Position numbers and translations under genes: made by a program
Assembly: GCA_051251645.1 (NCBI GenBank)
Contig: JBPOEY010000002.1
Location: 744,001-808,000, forward strand
Reading direction: 5' to 3'
DNA length: 64,000 nucleotides
DNA from: Litorimonas sp051251645
GTDB taxonomy: Bacteria; Pseudomonadota; Alphaproteobacteria; Caulobacterales; Maricaulaceae
Notes under the pieces: model-generated
The model's database searches: none
What the model saw: only the letters and a program-made list of their open reading frames with translations
Told to the model about the DNA's origin: nothing
Shown: in pieces, positions 17,725 to 25,946 of the stretch
How positions within the stretch are numbered: position 1 is the first letter of the stretch
Layout: every line of letters starts with the position of its first letter

Positions 17725-19424
17725 AGCACGCCGTCTTTCATCAATTCTGCCGCATGGTGAGCCGCCCGTGCAGAGAAGGCCATATAGGACAGTGACGGGT
17801 TCTGGCAGCCACCAGACGTCATAAAAGACCCATCCGTCACGAACAGGTTCGGCACGTCCCAACTCTGATTAAATCCATTCAGGACAGAGGTGCTCGCGTC
17901 CCGGCCCATGCGGATTGTGCCCATTTCGTGGATACCAACACCTGGCAAGGCCACCTCGACATTCTCAGCATCCGGCGTTTGGATATTTGTGCCGCCGGCC
18001 GCTTCAAGCATGGCGCGCGTGTCAAGAATCGCCTGACGCGCCATCTTGCGTTCATTCTCGCCCCACTGAACATCAATTATTGGAACAGGGAAACCCCACT
18101 TATCTGTTCTGGTCGGGTGAAGGCGGACGTGGTTATCTGAATTGGGCAAGACTTCGCCAAAGCCAACCATGCCGAGGGTCCAAGCCCCTGGGGCCTGAAG
18201 TTCCCTTTTGAAGTCTTTGCCAATCCCTTTGTTGTAAATCCGCGATTGCCACCCCTCCCGTGAACTCCAGGCTTGGAAACCATAGCCGCGTAAAAAGTCC
18301 TCGCCGTCTTCGGTATGATTACGGAATCGCGGAATATAGACGCCGTTGGGACGACGCCCGAACGTATGGCTGTCTAGATGGCCCGGCATTGTTGCCGATC
18401 CGCGGGCGCTCGAATGGTGATCCATCACATTGCGGCCGACCTGTCCCGAACTATTGGCCAGCCCGTTTGGATTGGCGGCATTAGCCGAGTTCAACAAGAT
18501 CATACTGCTGGGAATGGTCCCGGCATTGAGAAACACGACCCGGGCGGTCATGACTTTTGTCTCGTTCGTTTTCACATTGACCGTTTCCACACCTGTGGCC
18601 CGACCCGTTGCCGGGTCAACGACAACTTTATGGACGGCTGTGTCTGGAATGAGCGTCATATTTCCGGTGCGGCGCGCAGCGGGCAAGGTTGCTGAGACGG
18701 AGCTGAAATAGGCCCCATAGCTGCATCCGCGAAAACAACGATCGCGCGCTTGGCATTTGCCGCGTCCAAGATCGAGCTGCTCTTGGGTGGGTTCGGTCAG
18801 ATTGGCCACACGGCCTGGAATGACGCGCCGTCCGAGGAAGGCCCCTTCAACCTTGTCGCGGAAATCTTGCTCCACACAGGTCAAGTCATGAGGCGGTTGG
18901 AACATGTCGCCATCGGGGAGGATTTCTAAGCCTTCGGATGATCCGGAAATTCCGGCAAATTTTTCGACATAATCATACCAAGGTTTCATCTCGTCATAGC
19001 GAACAGGCCAATCGACCCCGTGACCGTCTTTCTTGTTGGCCGCAAAATCTGTTTCCGACATGCGGTAGCTTTGTCGCGCCCACATGATTGATCGCCCGCC
19101 CTCATGATAGCCGCGTCGCCACGTGAAGGGTTTGTCTGCGGGTGTTTCAAACGGATGTTCAGTGTCCTTGACCCAGAACTGTTTGGTGTAGCTCTGAAAG
19201 GCGTAGACATGGCGTTGGACGGGATAGTCTTCCTTGTCCTGATCTGTTTGACGGTTGAGATATTCCTCATTCCAAGGGTCCACGAAGTCCGTGTAATCAA
19301 CTTCTGGCTCAATTTTTCGGCCGCGTTCAATCACGCCAACCTTGAACCCTTTTTCTGCCATTTCCTTGGCAACCCAGCCGCCGGACATGCCGGAGCCCAC
19401 AACGATGACATCAAAATCAGCCAT
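17721..19424 (-). CDS. GMC-family FAD dehydrogenase large subunit (glucoside 3-dehydrogenase type)
   Basis: The 567-residue flavoprotein subunit of a membrane or periplasmic sugar dehydrogenase. The FAD Rossmann motif is VVGSGMSGGWVAKEMAEKG (residues 8-26). The C-terminal GMC block contains GTIRMGRDAST and LFVTDGSFMTSGGCQNPSL, a form seen in glucoside 3-dehydrogenase and gluconate 2-dehydrogenase relatives. Cys224, Cys230 and Cys234 (KCQARDRCFRGC) lie where FAD glucose dehydrogenases bind a 3Fe-4S cluster. It has no signal of its own and probably rides out with the Tat-signal small subunit encoded three bases upstream. It is expected to oxidise C3 of a glycoside and pass electrons to a cytochrome c, but no haem protein gene is nearby. 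Confidence 0.88.
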   Translation of the reverse strand: MADFDVIVVGSGMSGGWVAKEMAEKGFKVGVIERGRKIEPEVDYTDFVDPWNEEYLNRQTDQDKEDYPVQRHVYAFQSYTKQFWVKDTEHPFETPADKPFTWRRGYHEGGRSIMWARQSYRMSETDFAANKKDGHGVDWPVRYDEMKPWYDYVEKFAGISGSSEGLEILPDGDMFQPPHDLTCVEQDFRDKVEGAFLGRRVIPGRVANLTEPTQEQLDLGRGKCQARDRCFRGCSYGAYFSSVSATLPAARRTGNMTLIPDTAVHKVVVDPATGRATGVETVNVKTNETKVMTARVVFLNAGTIPSSMILLNSANAANPNGLANSSGQVGRNVMDHHSSARGSATMPGHLDSHTFGRRPNGVYIPRFRNHTEDGEDFLRGYGFQAWSSREGWQSRIYNKGIGKDFKRELQAPGAWTLGMVGFGEVLPNSDNHVRLHPTRTDKWGFPVPIIDVQWGENERKMARQAILDTRAMLEAAGGTNIQTPDAENVEVALPGVGIHEMGTIRMGRDASTSVLNGFNQSWDVPNLFVTDGSFMTSGGCQNPSLSYMAFSARAAHHAAELMKDGVL

Positions 19425-19427
19425 GAA

Positions 19428-20015
19428 TCAGACCGCCCATGTTTTAGGAAATTCGGATAGCGGGGCACAGCCAATCCATTCGCCAGGTATCGGCTCATAG
19501 GCAAGCTCCTCGGACGCGCCGGGTTCAGACTTATAGTAAGCCTGCAAAATAGTGCTTTTGGCATCCCGATAAAATTGATTGGTGATCTTGCCATCATAGA
19601 CGTCGGCATCGAACGGCTTGAGCGTATTCGCGCGTAAAGTTGGTGATAGCGCGGCGAAATCCTGCCCGCTGGACGTCTTGAATGTTGCACCAAGCGAGGC
19701 AATTCCTTCGCGCCAGTATCGGCGATAAGTCGAGTCGCCCCAGACGGAGGCTAAATCCTGCAAAACGTCCGGAACACCGGCTTCAACCGCACCAGCGGTT
19801 TCAGTTTGCGGCATGATCGTCTGTGCCAGCGCTGACAAAAACGCCATTTCCGAGACGCTGAAGAATTTTGTCACAGACGCATAGTCCATGTCTAATCCGT
19901 CCTCAGATGCGGCCACAACCCTTTCAGGCGGTCCGCAAGCGGCCAGCGCACCGGCTGTCGAGATCGCGAGTAATGATGTGATCGCGGTCCGGCGGTTCAT
20001 GGTGAGGTTCGTCAT
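19428..20015 (-). CDS. Gluconate 2-dehydrogenase subunit 3 family protein, Tat lipoprotein
   Basis: The small subunit of the GMC dehydrogenase, 195 residues. The leader has twin Arg (MNRRTAITSL, residues 6-15) and a lipobox ending LAAC with Cys27, so the folded complex is probably exported by Tat and held at the membrane. The mature part has the family pattern KFFSVSEMAFLSALAQTIMPQTETAGAVEAGVP (begins FFSVSEMAFLSALAQTIMP) and ends in EWIGCAPL. The gene lies four bases downstream of the MFS gene and three bases upstream of the large subunit. In relatives this subunit is needed for export and maturation of the flavoprotein. Confidence 0.9.
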   Translation of the reverse strand: MTNLTMNRRTAITSLLAISTAGALAACGPPERVVAASEDGLDMDYASVTKFFSVSEMAFLSALAQTIMPQTETAGAVEAGVPDVLQDLASVWGDSTYRRYWREGIASLGATFKTSSGQDFAALSPTLRANTLKPFDADVYDGKITNQFYRDAKSTILQAYYKSEPGASEELAYEPIPGEWIGCAPLSEFPKTWAV

Positions 20016-20018
20016 GGC

Positions 20019-21422
20019 TTAGCCTTCCTCGGCGACGGGATCTGCGCTCGCGGCAATGCGACCGCGTAATAGGTAAAGGGCGAGGAAGCACACGATCAGG
20101 ATGATCGGGAACAGGACCAGCATGGACAGTGCGCCTTGACCCGCGGCCACTTCGACTGCGTCGCCCGTCAGGCCCGTTTCTTCCGCAGTTTTGCGCGCTG
20201 TATCAATCCAACCGCCGATAACCGGATTCCAGATGGTGAGTGCGAACATACCGGCTGCACCGACAAGGCTCATGCCTAGCGCGCCGCTGCGTGGAACATA
20301 TTGCGCGGTGACGCCGATCATCGTTGGCCAGAAGTAACAGACGCCAATCGCGAAGACGATCGCTGCCAAATAAACCATTCCGCCAGATACTACAGTCATC
20401 AGAAACAATCCTAGTGTTGTCAGCACGGCGCTGAGAAGCAACACACCGAGCGGATTCAGCGCATGGATTAGCGGCCCAGCAAAGAACCGCCCCACCGCCA
20501 TAATCCCTGTGACCATCGCCAAGATAAGCATGGGCTGCGCGCCGGAGCTGCCCAAAATTCGTTCAACCCATTGCTGCGTGCCCAGCTCTGAGGTTGCCGT
20601 CATCGACATAATGCCCATTAGCGCAACCAACAGGACTGCGTCACGATGCCGTCCGGTCAGCACGAAGGTCAAAAGATAGACAAGAGCGAGAACCAGCAGA
20701 AGCGGCAGCATAATTCCGCCGGGAACACCTGCTAGTAGAGAGTTGGGTGTGCCGGTTAAAACCAACAGCGCGAAAACTGCACTGATCAAGCCGATCGATT
20801 TAGCGTCCAGTCGCATCGACTTGCTGTCAGGATCAACATCTGGGAACACTGTGGTGAAAATCATGAAGCCATAAATAGCGGTCGGTATCAGCATGATCGC
20901 AATTTGTGGCTGCCAGCCGATCCCCATGTTTGTCATGATGTAGGAAATAACCGCGCCGATGACGATCCCGCCGGGAAACCAAACATGAAAGCGGTTGAGC
21001 CACTTGGTCTTGTCGTCTTTATACAGGTCCGCCACCATCGGATTACACGCCGCTTCAACTGATCCATTGGCAAAGCCAATAAAAAAGGTCGAGATTAACA
21101 GGCCGAGAAAACCGCCTGCAAAAATCGTCAGAACCAATCCCAGCACATGGCCGAGAAAGGCGAGAATCATAATCAGGCGTGGCCCCAAAACATTATAGAG
21201 AAACCCGAACACCACCATCGCCAGCGGAAAACCCAGAAACGCCATGCCGTTGACCCAACCGAGCTGCGTATCTGTCAGAGCAAATTCATCGGAGAGTTGG
21301 GTCAAAATCCCGGCGCGAATGGCGAAGGTCATTGCTGTGACAATTAGCGACAGGCAACTGAGCCAAAACAAGCGATTGCGGTTAATACCGACGGGTTGTC
21401 CCGCCGCGGCCATGACTGTCAT
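20019..21422 (-). CDS. MFS transporter of the glycoside operon
   Basis: A 467-residue inner-membrane carrier with about twelve hydrophobic helices. The typical loop 2-3 region (YNVLGPRLIMILAF) and the NGMAFLGFPLAMVVFGFL helix are visible. A GGGGAGAG ribosome site lies a few bases before ATG 21422. Its place between a TIM-barrel enzyme and the dehydrogenase subunits suggests that it imports the glycoside or its oxidised product, but the sequence alone does not fix the substrate. Related MFS proteins in such operons are often annotated as sugar or nucleoside symporters. Confidence 0.85.
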   Translation of the reverse strand: MTVMAAAGQPVGINRNRLFWLSCLSLIVTAMTFAIRAGILTQLSDEFALTDTQLGWVNGMAFLGFPLAMVVFGFLYNVLGPRLIMILAFLGHVLGLVLTIFAGGFLGLLISTFFIGFANGSVEAACNPMVADLYKDDKTKWLNRFHVWFPGGIVIGAVISYIMTNMGIGWQPQIAIMLIPTAIYGFMIFTTVFPDVDPDSKSMRLDAKSIGLISAVFALLVLTGTPNSLLAGVPGGIMLPLLLVLALVYLLTFVLTGRHRDAVLLVALMGIMSMTATSELGTQQWVERILGSSGAQPMLILAMVTGIMAVGRFFAGPLIHALNPLGVLLLSAVLTTLGLFLMTVVSGGMVYLAAIVFAIGVCYFWPTMIGVTAQYVPRSGALGMSLVGAAGMFALTIWNPVIGGWIDTARKTAEETGLTGDAVEVAAGQGALSMLVLFPIILIVCFLALYLLRGRIAASADPVAEEG

Positions 21423-21477
21423 TTTTCTCTCCCCTGTCGGCCTTCATTTTTATGATGAGCCAAAGTCTATGTTTGTT

Positions 21478-22530
21478 TTACTTCAGGCCCAGCATTTTGC
21501 GGTTGGCTTCGACGCTGACGTCACCGCCCGCGAAATCATCAAACGCCTTGTCGGTGACGCGGATCATATGATCGGTCACGAACTTCGCGCCTTCACGCGC
21601 GCCGTCTTCTGGGTGCTTCAACGCGCATTCCCATTCAACGACGGCCCACCCATCAAAGTCATAACCCGCGAGTTTTGAGAAAATTGCCTTAAAATCAATC
21701 TGACCGTCACCGAGTGATCTGAACCGTCCGGGACGATCGACCCAGCCTTGGTAGCCGCCATAAATGCCGCTTTTGCCATTGGGTCTGAACTCGGCATCCT
21801 TCACGTGGAACATACGGATGCGGTCGTGATAATGGTCGATAAAGGACAGATAATCGAGTTGCTGTAAGATGAAGTGGCTTGGATCATACAGGATGTTGCA
21901 GCGCGGGTGATTGTCCACTTCTTTCAGGAAACGCTCGAATGTGACGCCGTCATGTAGATCTTCGCCCGGATGAATTTCGTAGCAAACATCGACGCCGCAC
22001 TCATCGTAATAATCGAGGATCGGACGCCAGCGTCTCGCAAGCTCTTTGAAGCCTTCTTCGACCAGACCCGCCGGGCGCTGCGGCCACGGATACATATAGG
22101 GCCAGACCAGCGCGCCAGGGAATGACACGGATCGGTCCAAGCCTAAATTTTGTGACGCCTTGGCCGCAAACATGACTTGTTCCACGGCCCATTCTTGTCG
22201 GGCTTCAGGTTTGCCGTGTAAATGCTTGGGCGCAAACGCATCAAAGGCTGTGTCATAGGCGGGATGAACAGCGACAAGCTGTCCTTGAATGTGGGTTGAA
22301 AGCTCCGTGATTTCGACGCCCCATTCGGCGCATTGCCCTTTGAACGCGTCACAATAATCTTTGCTTTCTGCCGCAAGTTTCAAATCGATGCAGACTGGAT
22401 TATCAGACGGGATTTGCACGCCTTTATAGCCCGCCTCGGCCATCCAGCGGCAGGCATTTTCCATTGTGTCGAACGGTTTGTCGCCCATGAACTGAGCGAG
22501 GAAAATCGCGGGACCTTTCATGTTTTTCAT
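21478..22530 (-). CDS. Cytoplasmic TIM-barrel sugar isomerase/epimerase family enzyme
   Basis: A 350-residue protein of the xylose-isomerase-like TIM-barrel family, without signal peptide. I chose ATG 22530 because it overlaps the oxidoreductase stop by four bases (ATGA). Probable metal ligands lie in CYEIHPGEDLHDG, ILYDPSHFILQQ, MFHVKDAEF and AVVEWECALKH. A Trp/Tyr/Pro-rich loop (LVWPYMYPWPQRP) may shape the substrate site. Directly downstream of a Gfo/Idh oxidoreductase, it recalls pairs that act on 3-keto-sugars (dehydrogenase plus isomerase or beta-eliminase, as in levoglucosan catabolism). That pairing is inference from context. Confidence 0.87.
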   Translation of the reverse strand: MKNMKGPAIFLAQFMGDKPFDTMENACRWMAEAGYKGVQIPSDNPVCIDLKLAAESKDYCDAFKGQCAEWGVEITELSTHIQGQLVAVHPAYDTAFDAFAPKHLHGKPEARQEWAVEQVMFAAKASQNLGLDRSVSFPGALVWPYMYPWPQRPAGLVEEGFKELARRWRPILDYYDECGVDVCYEIHPGEDLHDGVTFERFLKEVDNHPRCNILYDPSHFILQQLDYLSFIDHYHDRIRMFHVKDAEFRPNGKSGIYGGYQGWVDRPGRFRSLGDGQIDFKAIFSKLAGYDFDGWAVVEWECALKHPEDGAREGAKFVTDHMIRVTDKAFDDFAGGDVSVEANRKMLGLK

Positions 22531-23651
22531 ATTTTTATCTCTGTCCAAGCTGAATTATTCGCGCTGCTTTCGACGAGCGCATCGACAAACGCCATGCCAC
22601 GCAAGGCGGCGTCCATGCCTGCTTTAACCCCGGCGTCATTGCGAAGGGCGTCAGCGAATTCGAGGTAAACATTGGCAAAGGCTTCGATATAGCCTTCAGG
22701 ATGACCGGCGGGTGTGCGGAAATGCGACTGGACTGATGCGGGCAGGTAGCCTTGACCCGCACGGATGATTTCTGTCGGGCGGTCCGTATATGTGCGGATC
22801 AACGTGTTCGGCTCTTCTTGATACCACTCAAGTCCACCCGTCTCACCATAGATACGGAACGACAGGCTATTCTCCCGTCCGACGCAGACTTGGGAGGCGG
22901 ACAGTGTCCCTTTAATACCGTCTTCCATCCGGAACAGGGCTGAGCCGTCATCATCAAGCCGTCGCCCGTCGACAAAGATGGTCAGGTCAGCCGCGACGTG
23001 GGTCATCTTTTTATCGGTTACATATTCGACCAAATTATGCGCGTGTGTGCCAATGTCGCCCATACAGCCAGAGGCCCCAGACCGCGCCGGATCGGTCCGC
23101 CAATCGGCTTGTTTATTCTCGACCTCACCGGCCAACCAGCCTTGGATATACTCCGCAAACACTTTGCGAACTTTACCAATGCCGTCCTCTGCAACGATCT
23201 GGCGGGCGGCAGACACGAGCGGGTAACCAAGATAGGTGTGGGTGAGGCCGTAGGAGAGACCGGACGCAGACACGATCTTCGCGAGGTCGCGCGCTTCTTG
23301 GAGGTTGAGCGTGGCTGGTTTGTCAGACAAGACATGAAACCCCGCCTCAAGCGCTCTTTTGGCGACGGGGAAATGGACATGGTTCGGGGTCACAATAACA
23401 ACGAAATCCATCCGCTCATCCGCGGGCAATTCGGCTTCCGCCGTCATCATCGTTCTATAGTCATCATAACACCGCGTCGGGTCTATTCCCAACGACTGTC
23501 CCGTTTGACGACAGTTTTCAGGATTGCGGGAAAAGGCACCACATACTAGCTCGATTTGACCATCAAGCCGCGCCGCGAGGCGGTGAATATAACCGATGAA
23601 AGCGCCTTCGCCCCCGCCGACCATACCCATTTTGAGTATGCGCTGATTCAC
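22527..23651 (-). CDS. Gfo/Idh/MocA family NAD(P)-dependent oxidoreductase
   Basis: A 374-residue sugar oxidoreductase, first gene of the leftward operon. The Rossmann start MGMVGGGEGAFIGYIHR gives the nucleotide site. VIVTPNHVHFPVAKRAL and the SDKPATLN stretch correspond to the family EKP motif with its catalytic Lys. GCMGDIGTHAHNLVEY carries the conserved Asp and His of the active site. I prefer GTG 23651 because GGGGAGG lies six bases before it; an ATG further upstream would add nine unrelated residues. Relatives oxidise or reduce inositols, glycosides or levoglucosan at C3; the exact substrate is unknown. Confidence 0.9.
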   Translation of the reverse strand: MNQRILKMGMVGGGEGAFIGYIHRLAARLDGQIELVCGAFSRNPENCRQTGQSLGIDPTRCYDDYRTMMTAEAELPADERMDFVVIVTPNHVHFPVAKRALEAGFHVLSDKPATLNLQEARDLAKIVSASGLSYGLTHTYLGYPLVSAARQIVAEDGIGKVRKVFAEYIQGWLAGEVENKQADWRTDPARSGASGCMGDIGTHAHNLVEYVTDKKMTHVAADLTIFVDGRRLDDDGSALFRMEDGIKGTLSASQVCVGRENSLSFRIYGETGGLEWYQEEPNTLIRTYTDRPTEIIRAGQGYLPASVQSHFRTPAGHPEGYIEAFANVYLEFADALRNDAGVKAGMDAALRGMAFVDALVESSANNSAWTEIKI

Positions 23652-23657
23652 GTCGAG

Positions 23658-23664
23658 CCTCCCC
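23658..23664 (-). promoter_or_regulatory. Ribosome binding site deciding the GTG start of the Gfo/Idh gene
   Basis: GGGGAGG on the minus strand, six bases before GTG 23651. The alternative ATG at 23678 has no comparable site. Confidence 0.6.
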
Positions 23665-23685
23665 GCCCAAATGACCACTTTATAT

Positions 23686-23699
23686 TGTTAACGCTATCA
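23686..23699. promoter_or_regulatory. Possible LacI/GalR-type operator between the divergent sugar operons
   Basis: TGTTAACGCTATCA is an imperfect palindrome (10 of 14 positions symmetric) with a central CG step, the look of LacI/GalR-family operators. It lies 35 bases before the Gfo/Idh start and 180 bases before the DUF4212 gene, where one repressor could act on both operons. No LacI gene lies in the window, so the regulator would be elsewhere. Confidence 0.35.
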
Positions 23700-23878
23700 C
23701 TATCGTGACGCGGTGGGACCCTGTCAAGCCATGACCGGGAACAAGGGCAGGCGTGATAAAATATGACGTAAAATACGCGAGCCGGATAAAACGCGTCTTC
23801 CTTTATGGGCTGTCATCGGCGACAAGTCGGGCATGCGCCTAAACATCAGGCCAATGAATCTGAAGGGGAGAGTGCCAC

Positions 23879-24160
23879 GTGGCAGAAACTGAGCCAAGAC
23901 CCGCACCATCTGATGCGGATAAGCGGTCCTATTGGCGCGCGACGAAACGCTTGACGATTGGTTTGCTGATTGTCTGGTTCGCTGTGTCTTATGGGGCGGG
24001 AATTTTGTTCCGGGATGCTCTGGATGTTTTTTTTATCGGCGGCGCCCCGCTCGGCTTTTGGTTCGCGCAAAACGGATCGATCTATGTGTTTATCATTCTG
24101 ATCGTGGTCTATTGTATCCGCATGACCCAGCTCGAAACCAAATACGGTATTCGGGGCTAG
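23879..24160 (+). CDS. DUF4212 protein, small subunit of an SSS symporter
   Basis: A 93-residue membrane protein with two hydrophobic helices (about residues 24-46 and 66-86) and the family stretch RSYWRATKRLTIGLLIVWF followed by GAPLGFWFAQNGSIYVFI. Proteins of this family are nearly always encoded directly before an SSS symporter of the VC_2705 type, as here, four bases upstream, and probably form a complex with it. GTG at 23879 is chosen for its position after AAGGGGAG. It heads the rightward operon. A role as accessory subunit is family knowledge; its mechanism is unknown. Confidence 0.9.
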   Translation: MAETEPRPAPSDADKRSYWRATKRLTIGLLIVWFAVSYGAGILFRDALDVFFIGGAPLGFWFAQNGSIYVFIILIVVYCIRMTQLETKYGIRG

Positions 24161-24164
24161 TGGT

Positions 24165-25946
24165 ATGGATATTGTCTTTGGCGACCAGACCTTCTGGACT
24201 TACTTTTTTGTTGTCCTGACATTTGGACTTTATATCGGCATCGCGATTTGGTCGCGCGCTGGATCAACGGAAGAATTCTACGTCGCGGGCCACGATGTCC
24301 CGCCCGCGATTAACGGCATGGCGACAGCTGCGGATTGGATGAGCGCAGCCTCATTTTTGTCCATGGCTGGACTGATTGCCTTTATGGGATATGGCGGCTC
24401 GGTTTTCCTGATGGGCTGGACGGGCGGCTATGTATTGCTCGCGCTCCTGCTGGCGCCGTTTTTGCGAGAATTTGGAAAATTCACCGTGCCGGACTTTGTC
24501 GGTGACCGTTATTATTCCAAGGTTGCGCGGGTCATTGCGGTGATCTGTGCGCTGTTCGTATCCTTCATCTATATCGCCGGACAAATGAAAGGCGTGGGTG
24601 TGGCGTTTTCGGGCTTTCTCGGTGTGCCGTTTAACGTCGGTATTTTGATCGGGATGGGGATTGTCTTTGTCTACGCTGTGCTCGGCGGCATGAAGGGCAT
24701 TACCTATACGCAAGTCGCACAATATGTAGTGCTGATTTTTGCCTATACGGTTCCGGCCATTTTCATGAGCCTCGCTATAACTGGCAATATGATCCCGCAG
24801 CTCGGCTTCATTGGGAATGCGGTCGGTACAGACATGTCTATGCTGGAAAAGCTTAACACGGTCGTGACTGATTTAGGTTTCCGCGAATATACCTCGACCG
24901 ACAAATCGACGTTTGATGTTTTTTGTATTACGGCGGCGTTGATGTTCGGCACGGCGGGGTTGCCGCACGTCATCATTCGCTTCTTCACGGTCAAATCTGC
25001 TCGCGCGGCGCGGAAATCCGCAGGCTGGGCGTTACTGTTTATTGCGGCGCTCTACACGGTTGCCCCGGCTGTCGGTGCTTTCGCCCGCTTTAATTTCATC
25101 GATACGGTCAACGAAGCCACATACATTACCGACGCGGAAAACTATGAGGCACGGTCGGCCGAAATCCTCGCGGCGGGCGGTAAACCCGTGCCGGTTTGGT
25201 ATAAGGATTGGGAAGCTACGGGATTACTCAAATATGAGGATTTGAACGACGATGGCATCATGCAATATCGTGGCCCTGATGCACCGGACGGTCTCGCGAA
25301 TGAAGTTGAACCGAACCAGGATATTTTCGTGCTCGCCAATCCCCAAATCGCGCAATTGCCTAAATGGGTGATCGGGTTGGTGGTCGCAGGCGGATTGGCA
25401 GCTGCCCTGTCCACGGCGGCAGGATTGCTGATGGTGATCAGCTCGGCTGTGTCCCATGACTTGCTCAAACGAACCTTCACACCGGATATGAGTGAGAAAC
25501 AGGAAATGCGTGCCGCGCGATTGGCGGCCGCGGCGGCTGTTATCATGGCGGGATTACTGGGTATTTTCGCAACATCCTTGCCCTTCGTGGCGAAAGTTGT
25601 GGCTTTTGCTTTCGGTCTCGCGGCGGCGTCGCTCTTCCCCGTAATCTTCCTTGGCATTTTCTGGAAACGCATGAATAGGGAAGGCGCGATCAGCGCCATG
25701 CTCACGGGTCTGGTGCCGACGTTTCTTTATATTTGTTATTTTAGTTTTTGGGGTGGCGTTTCGGACAATTGGTTGTTCGGTGTTTCACCCGAAGGTATCG
25801 GATTTGTCTTTATGTGGTTGGCTGTCACTGTCGGCGTGATTGTTTCGCTCCTGACCGCCCCGCCGCCGCAGTCTATCCAAGACTTGGTCGAAGATATCCG
25901 TATTCCCGGAACGCGCAGTGCGTCTCCTGCCGCCATAGATCTGTAA
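24165..25946 (+). CDS. Sodium:solute symporter, VC_2705 subfamily
   Basis: A 593-residue inner-membrane symporter. About thirteen hydrophobic helices are visible, with the SSS signature areas EEFYVAGHDVPPAINGMATAADWMSAA (starting EEFYVAGHDVPP) and GTAGLPHVIIRFF. Between helices, residues about 320-395 form a soluble insertion with KDWEATGLLKYEDLNDDG, whose DLNDDGIMQ part looks like an EF-hand-type Ca2+ loop; such an insertion is usual in this subfamily. Relatives are linked to acetate or other carboxylate uptake with Na+. In this operon a sugar acid or keto-glycoside would make sense but is only inferred. The stop shares a base with the alpha-galactosidase start. Confidence 0.9.
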   Translation: MDIVFGDQTFWTYFFVVLTFGLYIGIAIWSRAGSTEEFYVAGHDVPPAINGMATAADWMSAASFLSMAGLIAFMGYGGSVFLMGWTGGYVLLALLLAPFLREFGKFTVPDFVGDRYYSKVARVIAVICALFVSFIYIAGQMKGVGVAFSGFLGVPFNVGILIGMGIVFVYAVLGGMKGITYTQVAQYVVLIFAYTVPAIFMSLAITGNMIPQLGFIGNAVGTDMSMLEKLNTVVTDLGFREYTSTDKSTFDVFCITAALMFGTAGLPHVIIRFFTVKSARAARKSAGWALLFIAALYTVAPAVGAFARFNFIDTVNEATYITDAENYEARSAEILAAGGKPVPVWYKDWEATGLLKYEDLNDDGIMQYRGPDAPDGLANEVEPNQDIFVLANPQIAQLPKWVIGLVVAGGLAAALSTAAGLLMVISSAVSHDLLKRTFTPDMSEKQEMRAARLAAAAAVIMAGLLGIFATSLPFVAKVVAFAFGLAAASLFPVIFLGIFWKRMNREGAISAMLTGLVPTFLYICYFSFWGGVSDNWLFGVSPEGIGFVFMWLAVTVGVIVSLLTAPPPQSIQDLVEDIRIPGTRSASPAAIDL

